A stretch of DNA of 64,000 bases. It comes from Marinicella algicola (GTDB lineage: Bacteria > Pseudomonadota > Gammaproteobacteria > Xanthomonadales > Marinicellaceae). The translations under genes and the position numbers were made by a program. Location of the stretch: positions 1,924,501 to 1,988,500 of the forward strand of contig NZ_JAQOMR010000001.1 of NCBI RefSeq assembly GCF_028401385.1. Direction: 5' to 3'. Of this stretch, positions 1-9,628 are shown piece by piece (position 1 is the stretch's first letter; the number at the start of each line of letters is the position of its first letter). Below the pieces are notes generated by a model, which was not told where the DNA came from, did not search any database, and was given only the letters and a program-made list of their open reading frames with translations.

Positions 1-2775
1 TAATTCCGACTGTGTACCACTGCTTCCCGGCATCGAGAGTTGGCCGAAAACACCCTGTTCCTGTTCGCCCAGATCACCGGCAGAGCCAGTCTCAAGCAGT
101 GCACTGCCATAGATCATGTTCGCATCATTTGTCTTGACGAAAACCACATCGGACAATGCGTAAAGTTCGGGGTAATGACCGTCACCTGGCGGCACCCAGA
201 CGGTTTCAAAATCCCAACCGGCATATGAGCTGGCGGAGTGCGCCTGAGCGGTGGTCAGGCCTTTCCCTTCGAAGTAGTATCTATTCCCGGTACTCTTGCT
301 CTTTCCGGTCGTATATGTGTCGAAATAGGATTGCTCGATCCTGCCACCGTCATGAAACCCCACCAGCCCGCCGACATTGTTTTTGCCCTTGAGTTTGCCT
401 GTCGCATAGGATTGCTCGATCGTGCCGCCGGACTGCCACCCCACCAGCCCGCCGATCTTACCTTTGCCCGCGACTGTAGCCGTCGCATAGGATTGCGTGA
501 TCGTGCCGAGGTTCATATATCCCACCAGCCCGCCGACCTCCTCACCCCCGGCTAAGACCCTACCCGTCGCATAGGATTGCTCGACCGTGCCATCTTCGTA
601 CATCCGCCCCACCAGCCCGCCGACATAAGAGCGCAGGCCCCCGAATTGGCCCGTCGCATAGGAGGCGGAGATCGTGCCGCCACTCTGCCATCCCACCAGC
701 CCGCCGACACTTTCCTTACCCGTGACAGTGCCCGTTACATAGGATTGCATGATCGTGCCGTAGTTCAGATGCCCAACCAGCCCGCCGACTGTCAAGAAAC
801 CCGTTACGCTGCCGTCTTCAAGGCCAATATCGCGGATAACACCACCACCTCCCGAATAGGCAACCATCACATGACCAAACAGGCCAACATAATCCATCGG
901 GGCCTCGATCGTCAGGTCGCTGATCACATGGCCAAGACCTGCAAATGTGCCGGTGAAAATGCTGGAATATTCTTTGCCAATCACCGAAGTGGTATATTTC
1001 TTGCCAGAGGCATCAACATCAACCGCCAGTGCGTAGTTGCCACCAAGGCTGTTGTTAACGCTTTCCAGATCACTGAGTGAATGGATCAGCGTATAGTTGG
1101 TGTCATTCACTTGAAACGTGGCATTGGTGCCTGAAAGCGTGATAGCAGCGCCATTGGCAAGCCAATAATCGCCACCAAATGTCAACGCCAGCCCACCGCT
1201 GTCACCGGTTGCCGTTACATTGGCAGCAACGAAAATGTCGTTGGCGGCGTCCAGCGTCAGCACCGAATTGGACGACCAGTTCACAGCATTGGCAATCGTG
1301 ATATTCCCGTCCTGCGCTCCACCCGATCCCGTTGAGATCGTGACATTGGCACCGGCAAGCGCATTTGTCAGTGTTGTAACATTGATCACACTGTCATTGT
1401 CGCTTGCGGTGAAGCCGCTCGAGGTTTTATCCGCACCATCGGAAACGGTGACATTGTAAGGATCGAGCAGCAGCGTGCCAAAACCTTGCGCGCCAGTGAG
1501 ATCGGCAAAGCCGGTATAAGCCAAGACCGCCTTGCCCGAGACTTCCGCATCGCCACCTTTACCGGTCGCGCCCCTGGCGCTGATGGTTCCGGCAAAATCT
1601 GTCCGCTTGTCAGACCACAAAACCACCGAACCGCCATTGCCGGTGGTGATCGCATCGGCCGAGATCCTGGTATCCGCACTCACCGTCAGCGTTTCAGCCC
1701 GCTGCAACGTGCCCGTACCCTGATAATCGCCACCAATGCGGATGGTGCCGCCACCTGCAAAGCCGGATGCATCAATATTGGCATGGTTGAGGGCCACCTG
1801 AAGGCCGGTCACTTCAATCACGCCGCCTTTGATATTGGCCGATTGATGAGCAGGCGCAGCTGCCGTCTTTTTCGCCCGTGTGGACACCTTGCCGGAAACC
1901 GTGACCTTGCCACCGGCACCACCGCCAAACGTGATCTTGCCATTGCGGCCAGACACACTGCGGGCTTCTGCCACGCCAGACATATTGATGGCATTGCGGG
2001 CCGCATTGCGCGCGGTTGCCGCCTTCATCACGATCACGCCGCCCTCGGCGGTCACCGTGCCGGAATTGTCAATCAGTGCCGCGCCATCATCCTCACCGGA
2101 GGACGCAACCGCGACCTGCATAAAGCCATCGCCGGACAGATCCAGCGCGATCGCCTCACCGGCACCAAAGCCTGCCTTGCCATAAGGCACAGCCACGAGG
2201 CCATCATTCTTCACCTTGCCGCCCATCAGCGCCACATAGCCACCGCGCCCGATGGAGATGACACCCTCATTGCTGACGGTTGCCGAAGACCCGTTACCGT
2301 GAAAGTTTAACTTACCCTTGAGGAAATCATCATCGGCAATATCCAGCGTGGAAGCAGCAAAGCCGCCACCGACCTTGACCGTGCCGGTTTTGGTGATAGC
2401 GATACCATTGGGATTGACGAGAAACACCTGTCCGTTGCCTGAAAGCGATCCGGCAATGGTCGAACCGGTGGACCCGGTCACACGATTGAGGATTGCGGAA
2501 TGCACGTCCGGCTGCACGAAGTTGACGCTGTTGCCTTCACCGACATTAAAGCCCTGCCAGTTGACCACGGCACGATCAGACCCCTGATTGACGGTCATCG
2601 CACCATTGGCACTCGAAATGCCAACCTGGCCTGCAGCGACAGATCCACCCGTGGGCAGAGCATCACCAGCCAATGCCGGAACCGCCAGAGCAGATGAGGC
2701 CAGCAAGGCAGACAGAAAATAACAAGCTGATTTTCGAACACATGGGGATCGTAAAAATGTGCCTTGCGAAGTCAT
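1..2775 (-). CDS. Filamentous-haemagglutinin-type adhesin (TpsA), partial
   Basis: An uninterrupted frame of 925 codons runs from an ATG at 2775 off the window edge, so the C-terminus is missing. Residues 1 to about 37 form a signal peptide (hydrophobic stretch, cleavage after ALAVPALA). Next comes a haemagglutination-activity/TPS domain with the typical pieces VNWQGFNVG, ILNRVTG, GQVFLVNPNGI and a glycine-rich beta-helix. Towards the end visible here there are six GLUG-type GGLVG repeats. By family knowledge this is a surface or secreted exoprotein exported by a TpsB outer-membrane partner. No tpsB is in the window. The nearest upstream feature is an IS3 element ending 80 bp before the start codon, which may have replaced or altered the promoter. 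Unlike many genes in this window it has no frame break. Confidence 0.9.
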   Translation of the reverse strand, partial: MTSQGTFLRSPCVRKSACYFLSALLASSALAVPALAGDALPTGGSVAAGQVGISSANGAMTVNQGSDRAVVNWQGFNVGEGNSVNFVQPDVHSAILNRVTGSTGSTIAGSLSGNGQVFLVNPNGIAITKTGTVKVGGGFAASTLDIADDDFLKGKLNFHGNGSSATVSNEGVISIGRGGYVALMGGKVKNDGLVAVPYGKAGFGAGEAIALDLSGDGFMQVAVASSGEDDGAALIDNSGTVTAEGGVIVMKAATARNAARNAINMSGVAEARSVSGRNGKITFGGGAGGKVTVSGKVSTRAKKTAAAPAHQSANIKGGVIEVTGLQVALNHANIDASGFAGGGTIRIGGDYQGTGTLQRAETLTVSADTRISADAITTGNGGSVVLWSDKRTDFAGTISARGATGKGGDAEVSGKAVLAYTGFADLTGAQGFGTLLLDPYNVTVSDGADKTSSGFTASDNDSVINVTTLTNALAGANVTISTGSGGAQDGNITIANAVNWSSNSVLTLDAANDIFVAANVTATGDSGGLALTFGGDYWLANGAAITLSGTNATFQVNDTNYTLIHSLSDLESVNNSLGGNYALAVDVDASGKKYTTSVIGKEYSSIFTGTFAGLGHVISDLTIEAPMDYVGLFGHVMVAYSGGGGVIRDIGLEDGSVTGFLTVGGLVGHLNYGTIMQSYVTGTVTGKESVGGLVGWQSGGTISASYATGQFGGLRSYVGGLVGRMYEDGTVEQSYATGRVLAGGEEVGGLVGYMNLGTITQSYATATVAGKGKIGGLVGWQSGGTIEQSYATGKLKGKNNVGGLVGFHDGGRIEQSYFDTYTTGKSKSTGNRYYFEGKGLTTAQAHSASSYAGWDFETVWVPPGDGHYPELYALSDVVFVKTNDANMIYGSALLETGSAGDLGEQEQGVFGQLSMPGSSGTQSEL
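363..789 (-). repeat. Six GLUG repeats in the adhesin
   Basis: The motif (V/I)GGLVG recurs six times in the adhesin frame, with first codons at 789, 708, 624, 537, 456 and 375. Spacing is 27 to 29 codons. Each unit continues with a pattern like GTIxQSYATGxVxG, the usual GLUG form of bacterial surface proteins. The DNA copies are diverged, so this is an old protein repeat. Confidence 0.88.
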
Positions 2776-2939
2776 CAGGTGCCCCTCATCAAATTGACAG
2801 TTTGAATTTTAAGACTGACCTGAACTAAGCCGTTCATTCTGGCATTTGCTATAGCTGAAGTGGCTCGGGAAATCTGCACAGGCGGTATAAGTGGTTTTCG
2901 GCTCTTCGATCCGGCATCATGCCGTCAGCAGGAGCCCTT

Positions 2940-3230
2940 ATGACAAGAAGGCCCCGCTGCAATCACAGCCCCGCTTTCCAAGCGAAAGTCGCGCTTGCCG
3001 CGATCCAGGGCGAAAAGACGATGGTGGAGCTTTCGCAGCAGTTCGGCATCCACGCCAACCAGATCAAGCAATGGAAAGATCAATTGCTCGAAGGCGCGAT
3101 GAACGTCTTCGATGATGGGCGCAAGGAAGACGCCGCGCCTGTCGTTGACGTCAATAACCTTCATGCGAAGATCGGCGAACTGACGTTGGAGAACGATGCT
3201 CCGCCGAGCCACAGGTCTCGGCTGCGATAA
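2940..3230 (+). CDS. IS3-family transposase OrfA
   Basis: A 96-residue protein with the helix-turn-helix of IS3 OrfA proteins (AFQAKVALAAIQGEKTMVEL, then FGIHANQIKQWKDQLL) and a short leucine-zipper-like tail ending near KIGELTLEND. It binds the IS ends and, in this family, is joined to OrfB by ribosomal frameshifting. I chose the ATG at 2940 because AGGAG precedes it, rather than an upstream ATG at 2919. The last ten residues do not look like the family. The usual GALGKAGLLSGKR end can be read in another frame just downstream, so the 3' end may carry an indel. Confidence 0.8.
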   Translation: MTRRPRCNHSPAFQAKVALAAIQGEKTMVELSQQFGIHANQIKQWKDQLLEGAMNVFDDGRKEDAAPVVDVNNLHAKIGELTLENDAPPSHRSRLR

Positions 3231-3270
3231 CCGGCGCGCTCGGCAAGGCCGGATTGCTGAGCGGAAAACG

Positions 3271-4101
3271 ATGATCGACCGGAACCATACCCTTCCCATT
3301 TCCCGTCAGGCCCGGGCTCTCGGCATCAGCCGTGGCAGTGTCTACTATCTGCCTCGGGCGACATCGGCGGCAGATCTGGCGCTGATGCGCCGGATTGACG
3401 AGCTGCATCTGGACTACCCCTTCGCCGGAAGCCGGATGCTGCAGGGGCTTTTGACAGCGGAAGGCCATCACGTCGGGCGGCTGCACGTCAGAACGCTGAT
3501 GAGGAAGATGGGTATTGAGGCCATATACCGCCGTGCGAACACCTCGAAACCGGCGCCGGGCCACAAGATTTATCCGTATCTCCTGAAGAATGTTGCGGTC
3601 ACCCGCCCCAATCAGGCCTGGGCACTCGACATCACGTATGTGCCGATGGCGCGAGGCTTTGTCTATCTCTGTGCCGTCATCGACTGGTTCAGCCGCCGGG
3701 TGTTGTCGTGGAAGCTTTCGATCACGCTGGAAGCCGCGTTCTGCATTGAAGCCGTCGAGGAAGCGCTCGCCCGATATGGCAAGCCCGAGATATTCAGCAG
3801 CGATCAGGGATCGCAGTTCACATCTATTGATTTTACCGGCGTTCTGAAAGACGCCGAGATCAAGATATCGATGGATGGCAAGGACGCATGGCGCGACAAC
3901 GTCTTCGTCGAGCGGCTTTGGCGGTCTATCAAATATGAAGAGGTTTATCTTCACGCCTACAAGACGGTCGCAGAAGCCCGAGCCGGGATCGGACGATATC
4001 TGACCTTTTACAACAGCCGCCGTCCGCATTCATCGCTTGACCGGAAGACACCCGATCAGGCTTACTTCAACGCGCTGCCCGCGATATCAGAGGCAATATA
4101 A
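3271..4101 (+). CDS. IS3-family transposase OrfB (DDE integrase)
   Basis: A 276-residue DDE transposase. An N-terminal HTH_21 region (ALGISRGSVYYLPR) is followed by the rve integrase core, with the three acidic residues in WALDITYVP, SSDQGSQFTS and ERLWRSIKYEEVYL. The C-terminal YNSRRPHSSLDRKTPDQAYF is the usual IS3 ending. The frame is open upstream to 3196, as expected if the protein is made as an OrfAB fusion. ATG 3271 is the conventional OrfB start. It appears intact, so the element may still be active. Confidence 0.88.
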   Translation: MIDRNHTLPISRQARALGISRGSVYYLPRATSAADLALMRRIDELHLDYPFAGSRMLQGLLTAEGHHVGRLHVRTLMRKMGIEAIYRRANTSKPAPGHKIYPYLLKNVAVTRPNQAWALDITYVPMARGFVYLCAVIDWFSRRVLSWKLSITLEAAFCIEAVEEALARYGKPEIFSSDQGSQFTSIDFTGVLKDAEIKISMDGKDAWRDNVFVERLWRSIKYEEVYLHAYKTVAEARAGIGRYLTFYNSRRPHSSLDRKTPDQAYFNALPAISEAI

Positions 4102-4357
4102 ACAAGGCCGAAAACCACTTAAGAACGACCATCTGCCTGTTCAAACAAACCGAGCCACTTCAAGCAGCGCTTTCTTCGGCAGCTATAAGACCAGACAGAT
4201 TGTTTCGAACCAGTTCGCGTCAGCTAACCTGACACTTCTCAAACAATTGGCCGAAAAACTGAATCCCCTGTTTAGGGGTAATTGTCTAAATGGCATCGCC
4301 AAGTGGTTCATCCATAAAGACTTGGCTACAAGGCGGTGCATGAAGATACCATCCACA

Positions 4358-5032
4358 TTGCCGCGCCTGAAGGGCTATCGTCACCCTCGTGAGATCATCG
4401 CCTACGCGGTCTGGGTTTCCCCATAGGTTCGCGCTGAGCACGGCTGATGTCGAGGATCTGCTTGCCGAACGTGGCGTGATCATCAGCCGGGAAACAATTC
4501 GGCTCTGGGTCAATCGTTTCGGTGCGCATTTTACCGCCTGCATCCGACGTGACCGGCCGCAGCCCAATGACAAGTGGCATCTTGATCAGGTTGTGATACC
4601 GATCAACGGCGTAAAGCATTGGCTCTGGCGCGCTGTGGGTTCCAACGGCGACGTGCTCGACATCCTTGTCCAGGGGCGCCGCAATGCCAAGGCCGCAAAG
4701 CGCTCAACTTGGCCACCCCGGCTCGCAATCACAGACAAACTGCGCAGCAACATTAAGCCGATCTTGCATCAAGCACCGACGTCGATCACGGTGCTCACAA
4801 AGGGCTCAACAATCGCATCGAGGGCAGCCACAAGCCAATGCGACGACGAGAGAAGATCATGATGGGGCGGTTCAAGTTGCCACAGCAAGCGCAGCGCTTC
4901 CTCACTGCAAATGACCAGATCAACAATATCTTCCGTCCTCGCCGTTACCGCCTCTCCGCCACATCATATCGTCATGCCAGGGCAGATGCATTCTGTCTCT
5001 GGGCTGACTATGCTGCCGAAATGAGACCGTAA
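4358..5032 (+). pseudogene. IS6-family transposase relic
   Basis: Three frames together give a recognisable IS6-family transposase: LKGYRHPREIIAYAVW near 4365-4420, then ALSTADVEDLLAERGVIIS, WHLDQVVIPINGVKHWLWRA and DILVQGRRNAKAAKR to about 4700, and finally a C-terminal piece ending KPMRRREKIMMGRFKLPQQA and onward to 5032. At least two frame changes and an internal deletion after the RRNAKAAKR motif make it non-functional. No terminal repeats were found. The 195 bp between it and the IS3 element hold no recognisable gene. Confidence 0.75.
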
Positions 5033-5167
5033 TCATCGCCCTCGCGCACTTTCAAAATCTCCCTTCAGCAACTTGGCAATGCCACTTCGGCGGTATGGCA
5101 TTTTCTTTCGCAAGAAGGCCTGCATCATGGCCGGATGCATAACGCCGGCACCACGACAGCGATCGCT

Positions 5168-6181
5168 TCAACTTCTGCGCTGTTGGCATTGTTTTCTCCA
5201 AGAAGAAGGCGACGAGCCACTCCAGCGCCGGAAACTTTCGGAAAAGACGCCCGGTGATGCGAATGCGAGGAACTCCGCAATTTCACCAACCGAAAGCTCG
5301 GTCATTTCCAGCAACTCACAGGTCAATGCGAACCGCATCTCTTTCCGTAGTACCTCGAAGGTTGTATTTTCAGCTGCGAGACGCCTTCTGAGCGTGCGGG
5401 GATGAATGCCGAGTTCTGCGGCTACGAACGGCATTGTCGGTTTATTGTAGTGGAGAACATGCCTGAGCGAATGGTTGACCCTTTGCGTCAGTGTCGGCGG
5501 ACTCGGCCAGATGGCGCTTTCTATTTTTCAAGAAGTTCACGCTGCTCCTGCTCGTTGCCTCCCTTGAGAGGCAGGGACAGTTGCTCGTTACCCAAAAAAG
5601 CAGGTTCGGTTTTGGCTGAATTTCTTCTCAAACGGCAAAAGCATCCTGTAGCTGGTGAGATCTTCCGGCTGTCGGTTGGAAAAGTGAATCTCGACAGGTC
5701 TCACCTGTCCACCAGTCAGAAGCTGAAGCATGCGCATGCCGACGCCAATCACAAGATCATGTAGGATGCGGCTTCCAGGTGCTGCAGCGGCAAAGGTATC
5801 GTATCCAAAAGCGCACTCATCGCCGAACTCCTGAAGATAGACAATTGCGCCGCTTGAATAGCCCGGTTGCCAGGCAACGTAATCAAGCAGTGCCTGTCTC
5901 AAAGTCGAAGCGGTCATCATCAGCCGGCCTATAGGTCCGTGGTGCTTGGAGAGGTCGAACCGCAGGCCGACAAGCAGACCGATATGCGCGATCCCCGTTT
6001 GTGTGCTCGCGCGATCAAGAACCTCCAATGCCCGTGCAAAAGGGATGCGCGCGTGGGCATCCAGAGTGTCCGGATCAATTCCGCTGCCGGAAAAGATAGG
6101 CGATGGATCAAAACCATATTCGTCAAGCAGAGCCGGCAGCTCGGAAAAAATACCGGCTCTTTGTGTAACAGGCCTCTGCAA
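5168..6181 (-). pseudogene. AraC-family regulator, two frame breaks
   Basis: The N-terminal half (6181 to about 5590) is an arabinose-binding-like domain of the AraC type found in OruR/ArgR-like regulators. The C-terminal half (5434-5168) is an AraC helix-turn-helix domain with GIHPRTLRRRL and the second helix SVGEIAEFLAFASPGVFSESF. The joining stretch can be read by shifting frame at a T/A run near 5593 and another near 5525, which gives a protein of the usual 335-340 residues. The gene is divergent from the DUF1254 gene at 6324 and may regulate it. Both breaks are in homopolymers and could be sequencing errors, so real inactivation is uncertain. The first codon would be TTG at 6181; a start further upstream is possible. 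Confidence 0.7.
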
Positions 6182-6323
6182 CAGAAAACTCCATCATTTG
6201 TCCCCAAAACCGAAGTTCTGAAAAGACTTATACAATATAGTCCTATCCGGGAGTAATTAAACAATCATTGGGTCAATGTTTACACGGAATTTCAAATAGT
6301 TCCGTGATCGGAAGGGTGTTGCT

Positions 6324-7763
6324 ATGAGAATTTCACGCAGAGCATTTGGTGCGGGAACCCTGAGCCTGTCTGTCGCCGCTTCGATGCCGAAAGCCGTCTT
6401 TGCCGAGGAGGGAGCGCTCAGCGATGGTATTCTGGAGCGTAGCGATTTCTGGACCGCTTTGGACGCCTACATCTACGCATACCCTCTCGTGACGATGGAA
6501 TATACGCGAAGAGCACTTACAAACGTCGTCAAGCCAGTCGGCACGAAGGCGCCGATGGGCCAGATCGGCCGTTTGCGGGAATACCCGAATGCCTCGTTCC
6601 GGGATGTAACGGCGCCCAATGCCGATACACTTTATACATACGGCTTTTTCGATGTTGGAAAGGAGCCCTATGTCTTCTCGCTTCCCGACATGAACGGTCG
6701 ATATGCCCTGTTTCCGATGCTGGATGGCTGGACCAACGTCTTTGCCGTTCCGGGCAAACGGACAACGGGAACCGGTGCCCAGACCTATGTCGTGACCGGA
6801 CCGGGCTGGAAGGGAACGCTTCCCGACGGAATGACCGAATACAAATGCCCGACGAACCTGTTCTGGCTGCTGGGCCGGATTTATTGCACGGGTACGCCGG
6901 AAGACTATGCCGCAGTTCACAAGATACAGGACGAGATTTCCGTCGTGCCGCTCAGCGCCTACGGAAAGAGCTACACGCCACCCGCAGGCAAGATAGACCC
7001 GTCGATCGACATGAAGACGCCAGTGCGCGACCAGGTCAATGCTCTGGATGCCGTTTCATTTTTCACACTTTTCTGTGAGTTGATGAAAGATAACCCCCGG
7101 CGCCAGCAGATGCTCCCATTCTTGAGCGGCTGGCGAAAATCGGCATTGTTCCGGGCCAGGATTTCGATCCAAGCAAGCTGGATGTCGCCCTTCACAGCCA
7201 CATTCCAAAGATCGCATTCGCCAGGATCATGCTGCATTTCAAGAAAAGCGATGGGGATATCGAGGATATCAACGGGTGGGCCTACACGACCAAAACCGGG
7301 CTTTATGGAACCGACTATATTCAGCGCGCTTTGATCACCGCGATCGGTCTTGGCGCAAACCGTCCGCAGGACGCGGTCTATCCGACCAGCACCAAGTCGG
7401 GCTCGGGCCTGGTTTCACGCACCTATAAGGGCTCCGAAAAATACGTGATGACCTTTGCAAAGGTCAGCTGCCGCCCGTCAACGGCTTCTGGTCACTGACA
7501 ATGTATGATGATCAGTACTTTTTGTAGAAAATCCGTTGAACCGCTATTCGATCAGCCCGCGGCAAGACCTCAAGGCCAATGCCGATGGATCTGTGGATAT
7601 TTACATTCAAAACGAAAACCCGGGTGCCGAGAAGGAATCCAACTGGCTGCCGGCGCCCAAGGGCAAGTTCATCCTGATGCTGCGGCTTTACTGGCCGAAA
7701 GAGGCTAACCCCTCTATCATTGACGGCTCGTGGGTCATCCCGCCGGCGCAGAAGATCAGCTGA
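6324..7763 (+). CDS. DUF1254/DUF1214 periplasmic protein (frame-broken)
   Basis: The first 28 residues are a twin-arginine-type signal (SRRAFGAG, cleavage after VFA). Residues from about 45 match DUF1254 (YAYPLVTMEYTRR, APNADTLYTYGFFDV, YALFPMLDGWTNVF). The C-terminal part is DUF1214 (GFWSLTMYDDQYF, LNRYSISPRQDLK, FILMLRLYWPKEANPSIIDG). These are secreted proteins of unknown reaction. The full protein of about 480 residues needs three frame corrections, near 7125, 7464 and 7523; the last fits a missing T in a T run. GGAAGGG precedes the ATG. The divergent AraC gene may be its regulator. The function is not known to me. Confidence 0.75.
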
Positions 7764-7911
7764 TATCTGATCCAGACTGTCAATCGGCATTCTGATGGGC
7801 TCTTCCTCAAAGTCTGTGGTTAACAAAGCGTTAGAGTGGCAGTCGCTATCGTTTGGGAGGCAAGCAAAGTCGAAATGGTCACCCGGCCCAGGGGGTAAAG
7901 TTCTGGGCGTC

Positions 7912-8282
7912 ACGCTTCAGGGTGAAGAAAATTGAATTGTTTCCGCTGAGGCAAAACCTGTCGGAATATGCCCGGATTGCGGTATGCGAAGTCGGCATAG
8001 GCATGATTGTCGCATCCGCTTTCTCCGGGACTTGCCTGTTCAGAGCCAAGTGGTGAAAGTTGAACTCGCTTTGAGCCGGTGGCAATATAGACACCGCGAA
8101 TGCCAGAGATCGTGGATTTGATTGGCCACAAAATGGGTGGACGCCCGGCGGAAAACTTGATGCATCGGCTCGGGATGCCGATCAGCGGTGATACGATCCT
8201 GCGCCAATTGAAGCGTAAAATTCCAACATCGGCGAAAGACGGCCAAGTTTGTGTTGTTGGTATTGATGACTGGAGCTGGTTA
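7912..8282 (+). pseudogene. ISL3-family transposase relic
   Basis: In one frame there is an ISL3 zinc-finger piece (CPDCGMRSRHRHDCR, LPVQSQVVKVELALSRWQYR). In another follows the central part (GRPAENLMHRLGMPISGDTI, CVVGIDDWSW). The family normally has about 150 more residues between and around these pieces. The fragment stops exactly where the IS5 element begins, and no ISL3 sequence continues on the far side, so it was already truncated or its remainder was lost. Confidence 0.75.
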
Positions 8283-9127
8283 GGCTCAGGACTCGTTAAA
8301 ATCATAACCAGAAGATAACGGCAGCAGCGATGCATATGCTTGAGAAGAAAGTGTGCACACAACGGTCGTATCGGGTGTGAATTCGGCGCCAGTCCTTGAG
8401 CCTGCAAAACATGTTCTCGATTTTATGGCGTTTTTGGTAGAGCTTGCGGTCATGCGCTATTGGGACCTTTCTGTTCGCCCTTGATGGAATGCAGGCCTTG
8501 ATTTTGCGCTGCGCCAAGGCCTCTCGAAACCAGTCGGCATCGTAGCCTTTGTCGGCCAGTAACGTCTTTGCTTTGGGAAAGGCCTCTATCATTCGGGCAG
8601 CACCTTTGTCGTCGCTCGTCTGCCCTTCGCTCAACAGCATGATCAGTGGCCGGCCATGGCCATCGCAAACCGCATGCAGCTTGGAGTTCAAGCCGCCTTT
8701 GGTGCGCCCGATACGTCTGGGAACATCCCCTTTTTAGCAGACTGGCTGCGGTGCGATGTGCTTTCAAATGCGTGGCGTCGATCATCAACTGTTCCGGCTC
8801 TCCGCATTCGGCCGCCAATTCAGCAAAAATCCTGTTGAACACACCAAGCCTGCTCCAGCGGATGAAGCGATTATAGATCGTCTTGTGCGGTCCATATTCC
8901 TTCGGCGCATCGCGCCATCGCAAACCGTTGCGCAAGACAAAGACAATGCCGCTCACGATCAGCCGGTCATCAACACGAGGCACACCGTGAGACAGTGGAA
9001 AATAGGGCTCAATCCGGCGCATCTGCGCCTGCGACAGCAGCGGCAAATCACTCATTGCGGTTCTCCATTCGGGTCCAATGAATCAAAACGAAGAGAACGT
9101 CGCAAGTGATTTAATAGGTCCTGAGCC
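8283..9127 (-). mobile_element. IS5-family (IS427 group) insertion sequence
   Basis: The 845-bp element begins GGCTCAGGAC (8283-8292) and ends with its complement (9118-9127). It is flanked by TA on both sides (8281-8282 and 9128-9129), as expected for the TA target duplication of this group. It sits between an ISL3 relic and a recombinase relic, so three mobile elements are stacked here. Confidence 0.82.
8302..9055 (-). CDS. IS5-family transposase, split frame
   Basis: The first part (9055 to about 8720) has the DUF4096-type N-terminus of IS427-group transposases (QMRRIEPYFPLSHGVPRVDD, GLRWRDAPKEYGPHKTIYNR, MIDATHLKAHRTA). The second part (8691-8302) has the DDE C-terminal half (LNSKLHAVCDGHGRPL, LLADKGYDADWFREAL, YQKRHKIENMFCRLKDWRRI). 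The junction is at AAAAAGGGG near 8735. Going from the first frame to the second needs a +1 step. Some IS427 members use programmed frameshifting, but a missing or extra base in the A/G run is equally possible. Confidence 0.8.
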
Positions 9128-9129
9128 TA

Positions 9130-9430
9130 GGTGTTTTGGGGCAGCATCACCCCGCGCCGCCTTCCTTCTCGCCACCACTGTCGCAGCAGTTCCAGGAGTT
9201 GCGGAGAAAGCAGGGCATTGCGGTCCTTGCGCCCTTTGTCCTGTTCAACGCGGATCAGCATGCGCGTCGAGTCGATGTCATCGGCCTTGAGATGCGCGAC
9301 CTCACAAACGCGCAAGCCCGCGCCATAGGCGACGCCGAGTGCCGCCTCGACCAACCGCGCGGCGTCCTCCACGCTCAGCACATCGGGCAGCTTGCGCGGA
9401 TTGCGGGTTGGCGCGACAACGACCTTGTGC
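9130..9430 (-). pseudogene. Tyrosine recombinase fragment (IS91-associated type)
   Basis: Reading leftwards from about 9430, the frame gives [40 protein letters not shown] and KGRKDRNALLSPQLLELLRQWW. This is the central part of the short tyrosine recombinases that accompany IS91-type elements, including the first catalytic arginine (GLRVCEVAHL) and a lysine region. The C-terminal HxxR and tyrosine are gone at the IS5 insertion, and the N-terminal domain is missing. The open frame upstream of 9430 is only an antisense shadow of metN. Confidence 0.75.
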
Positions 9431-9628
9431 AGGCGATCCGTTTCACCTTTTATGAAAACGCGGGAACTGGAAGGACCCGAAATCGCCTCTCGACCCTTCG
9501 CTTTGTCGGCCATATGGCATTTTAGATTTGAAAACATCCGGTTCGGAGTGCTAACGGATTGCCAACCTTTTCCACGCGGTTTCCTGCAGGTTTTCTCGCC
9601 GGTTTCCAGCACAGCAGAAGAGAATCCG

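Larger units (their letters stand above)
2856..4162 (+). mobile_element. IS3-family insertion sequence, complete ends
   Basis: The ends are a perfect 13-bp inverted repeat, TGAAGTGGCTCGG at 2856-2868 and its complement at 4150-4162. It starts TG and ends CA as expected for IS3, and is flanked by a 3-bp direct repeat AGC (2853-2855 and 4163-4165). A second perfect 15-bp inverted repeat lies inside each end (TAAGTGGTTTTCGGC at 2888-2902 and 4107-4121). Length is 1307 bp. It carries orfA and orfB. The left end lies 80 bp upstream of the adhesin start codon. Confidence 0.88.

Noticed and set aside
9392..9628. 79-residue N-terminal extension of MetN
   Set aside because: It overlaps the recombinase relic and has no similarity to MetN; the start at 9629 gives the family length and has a ribosome site.
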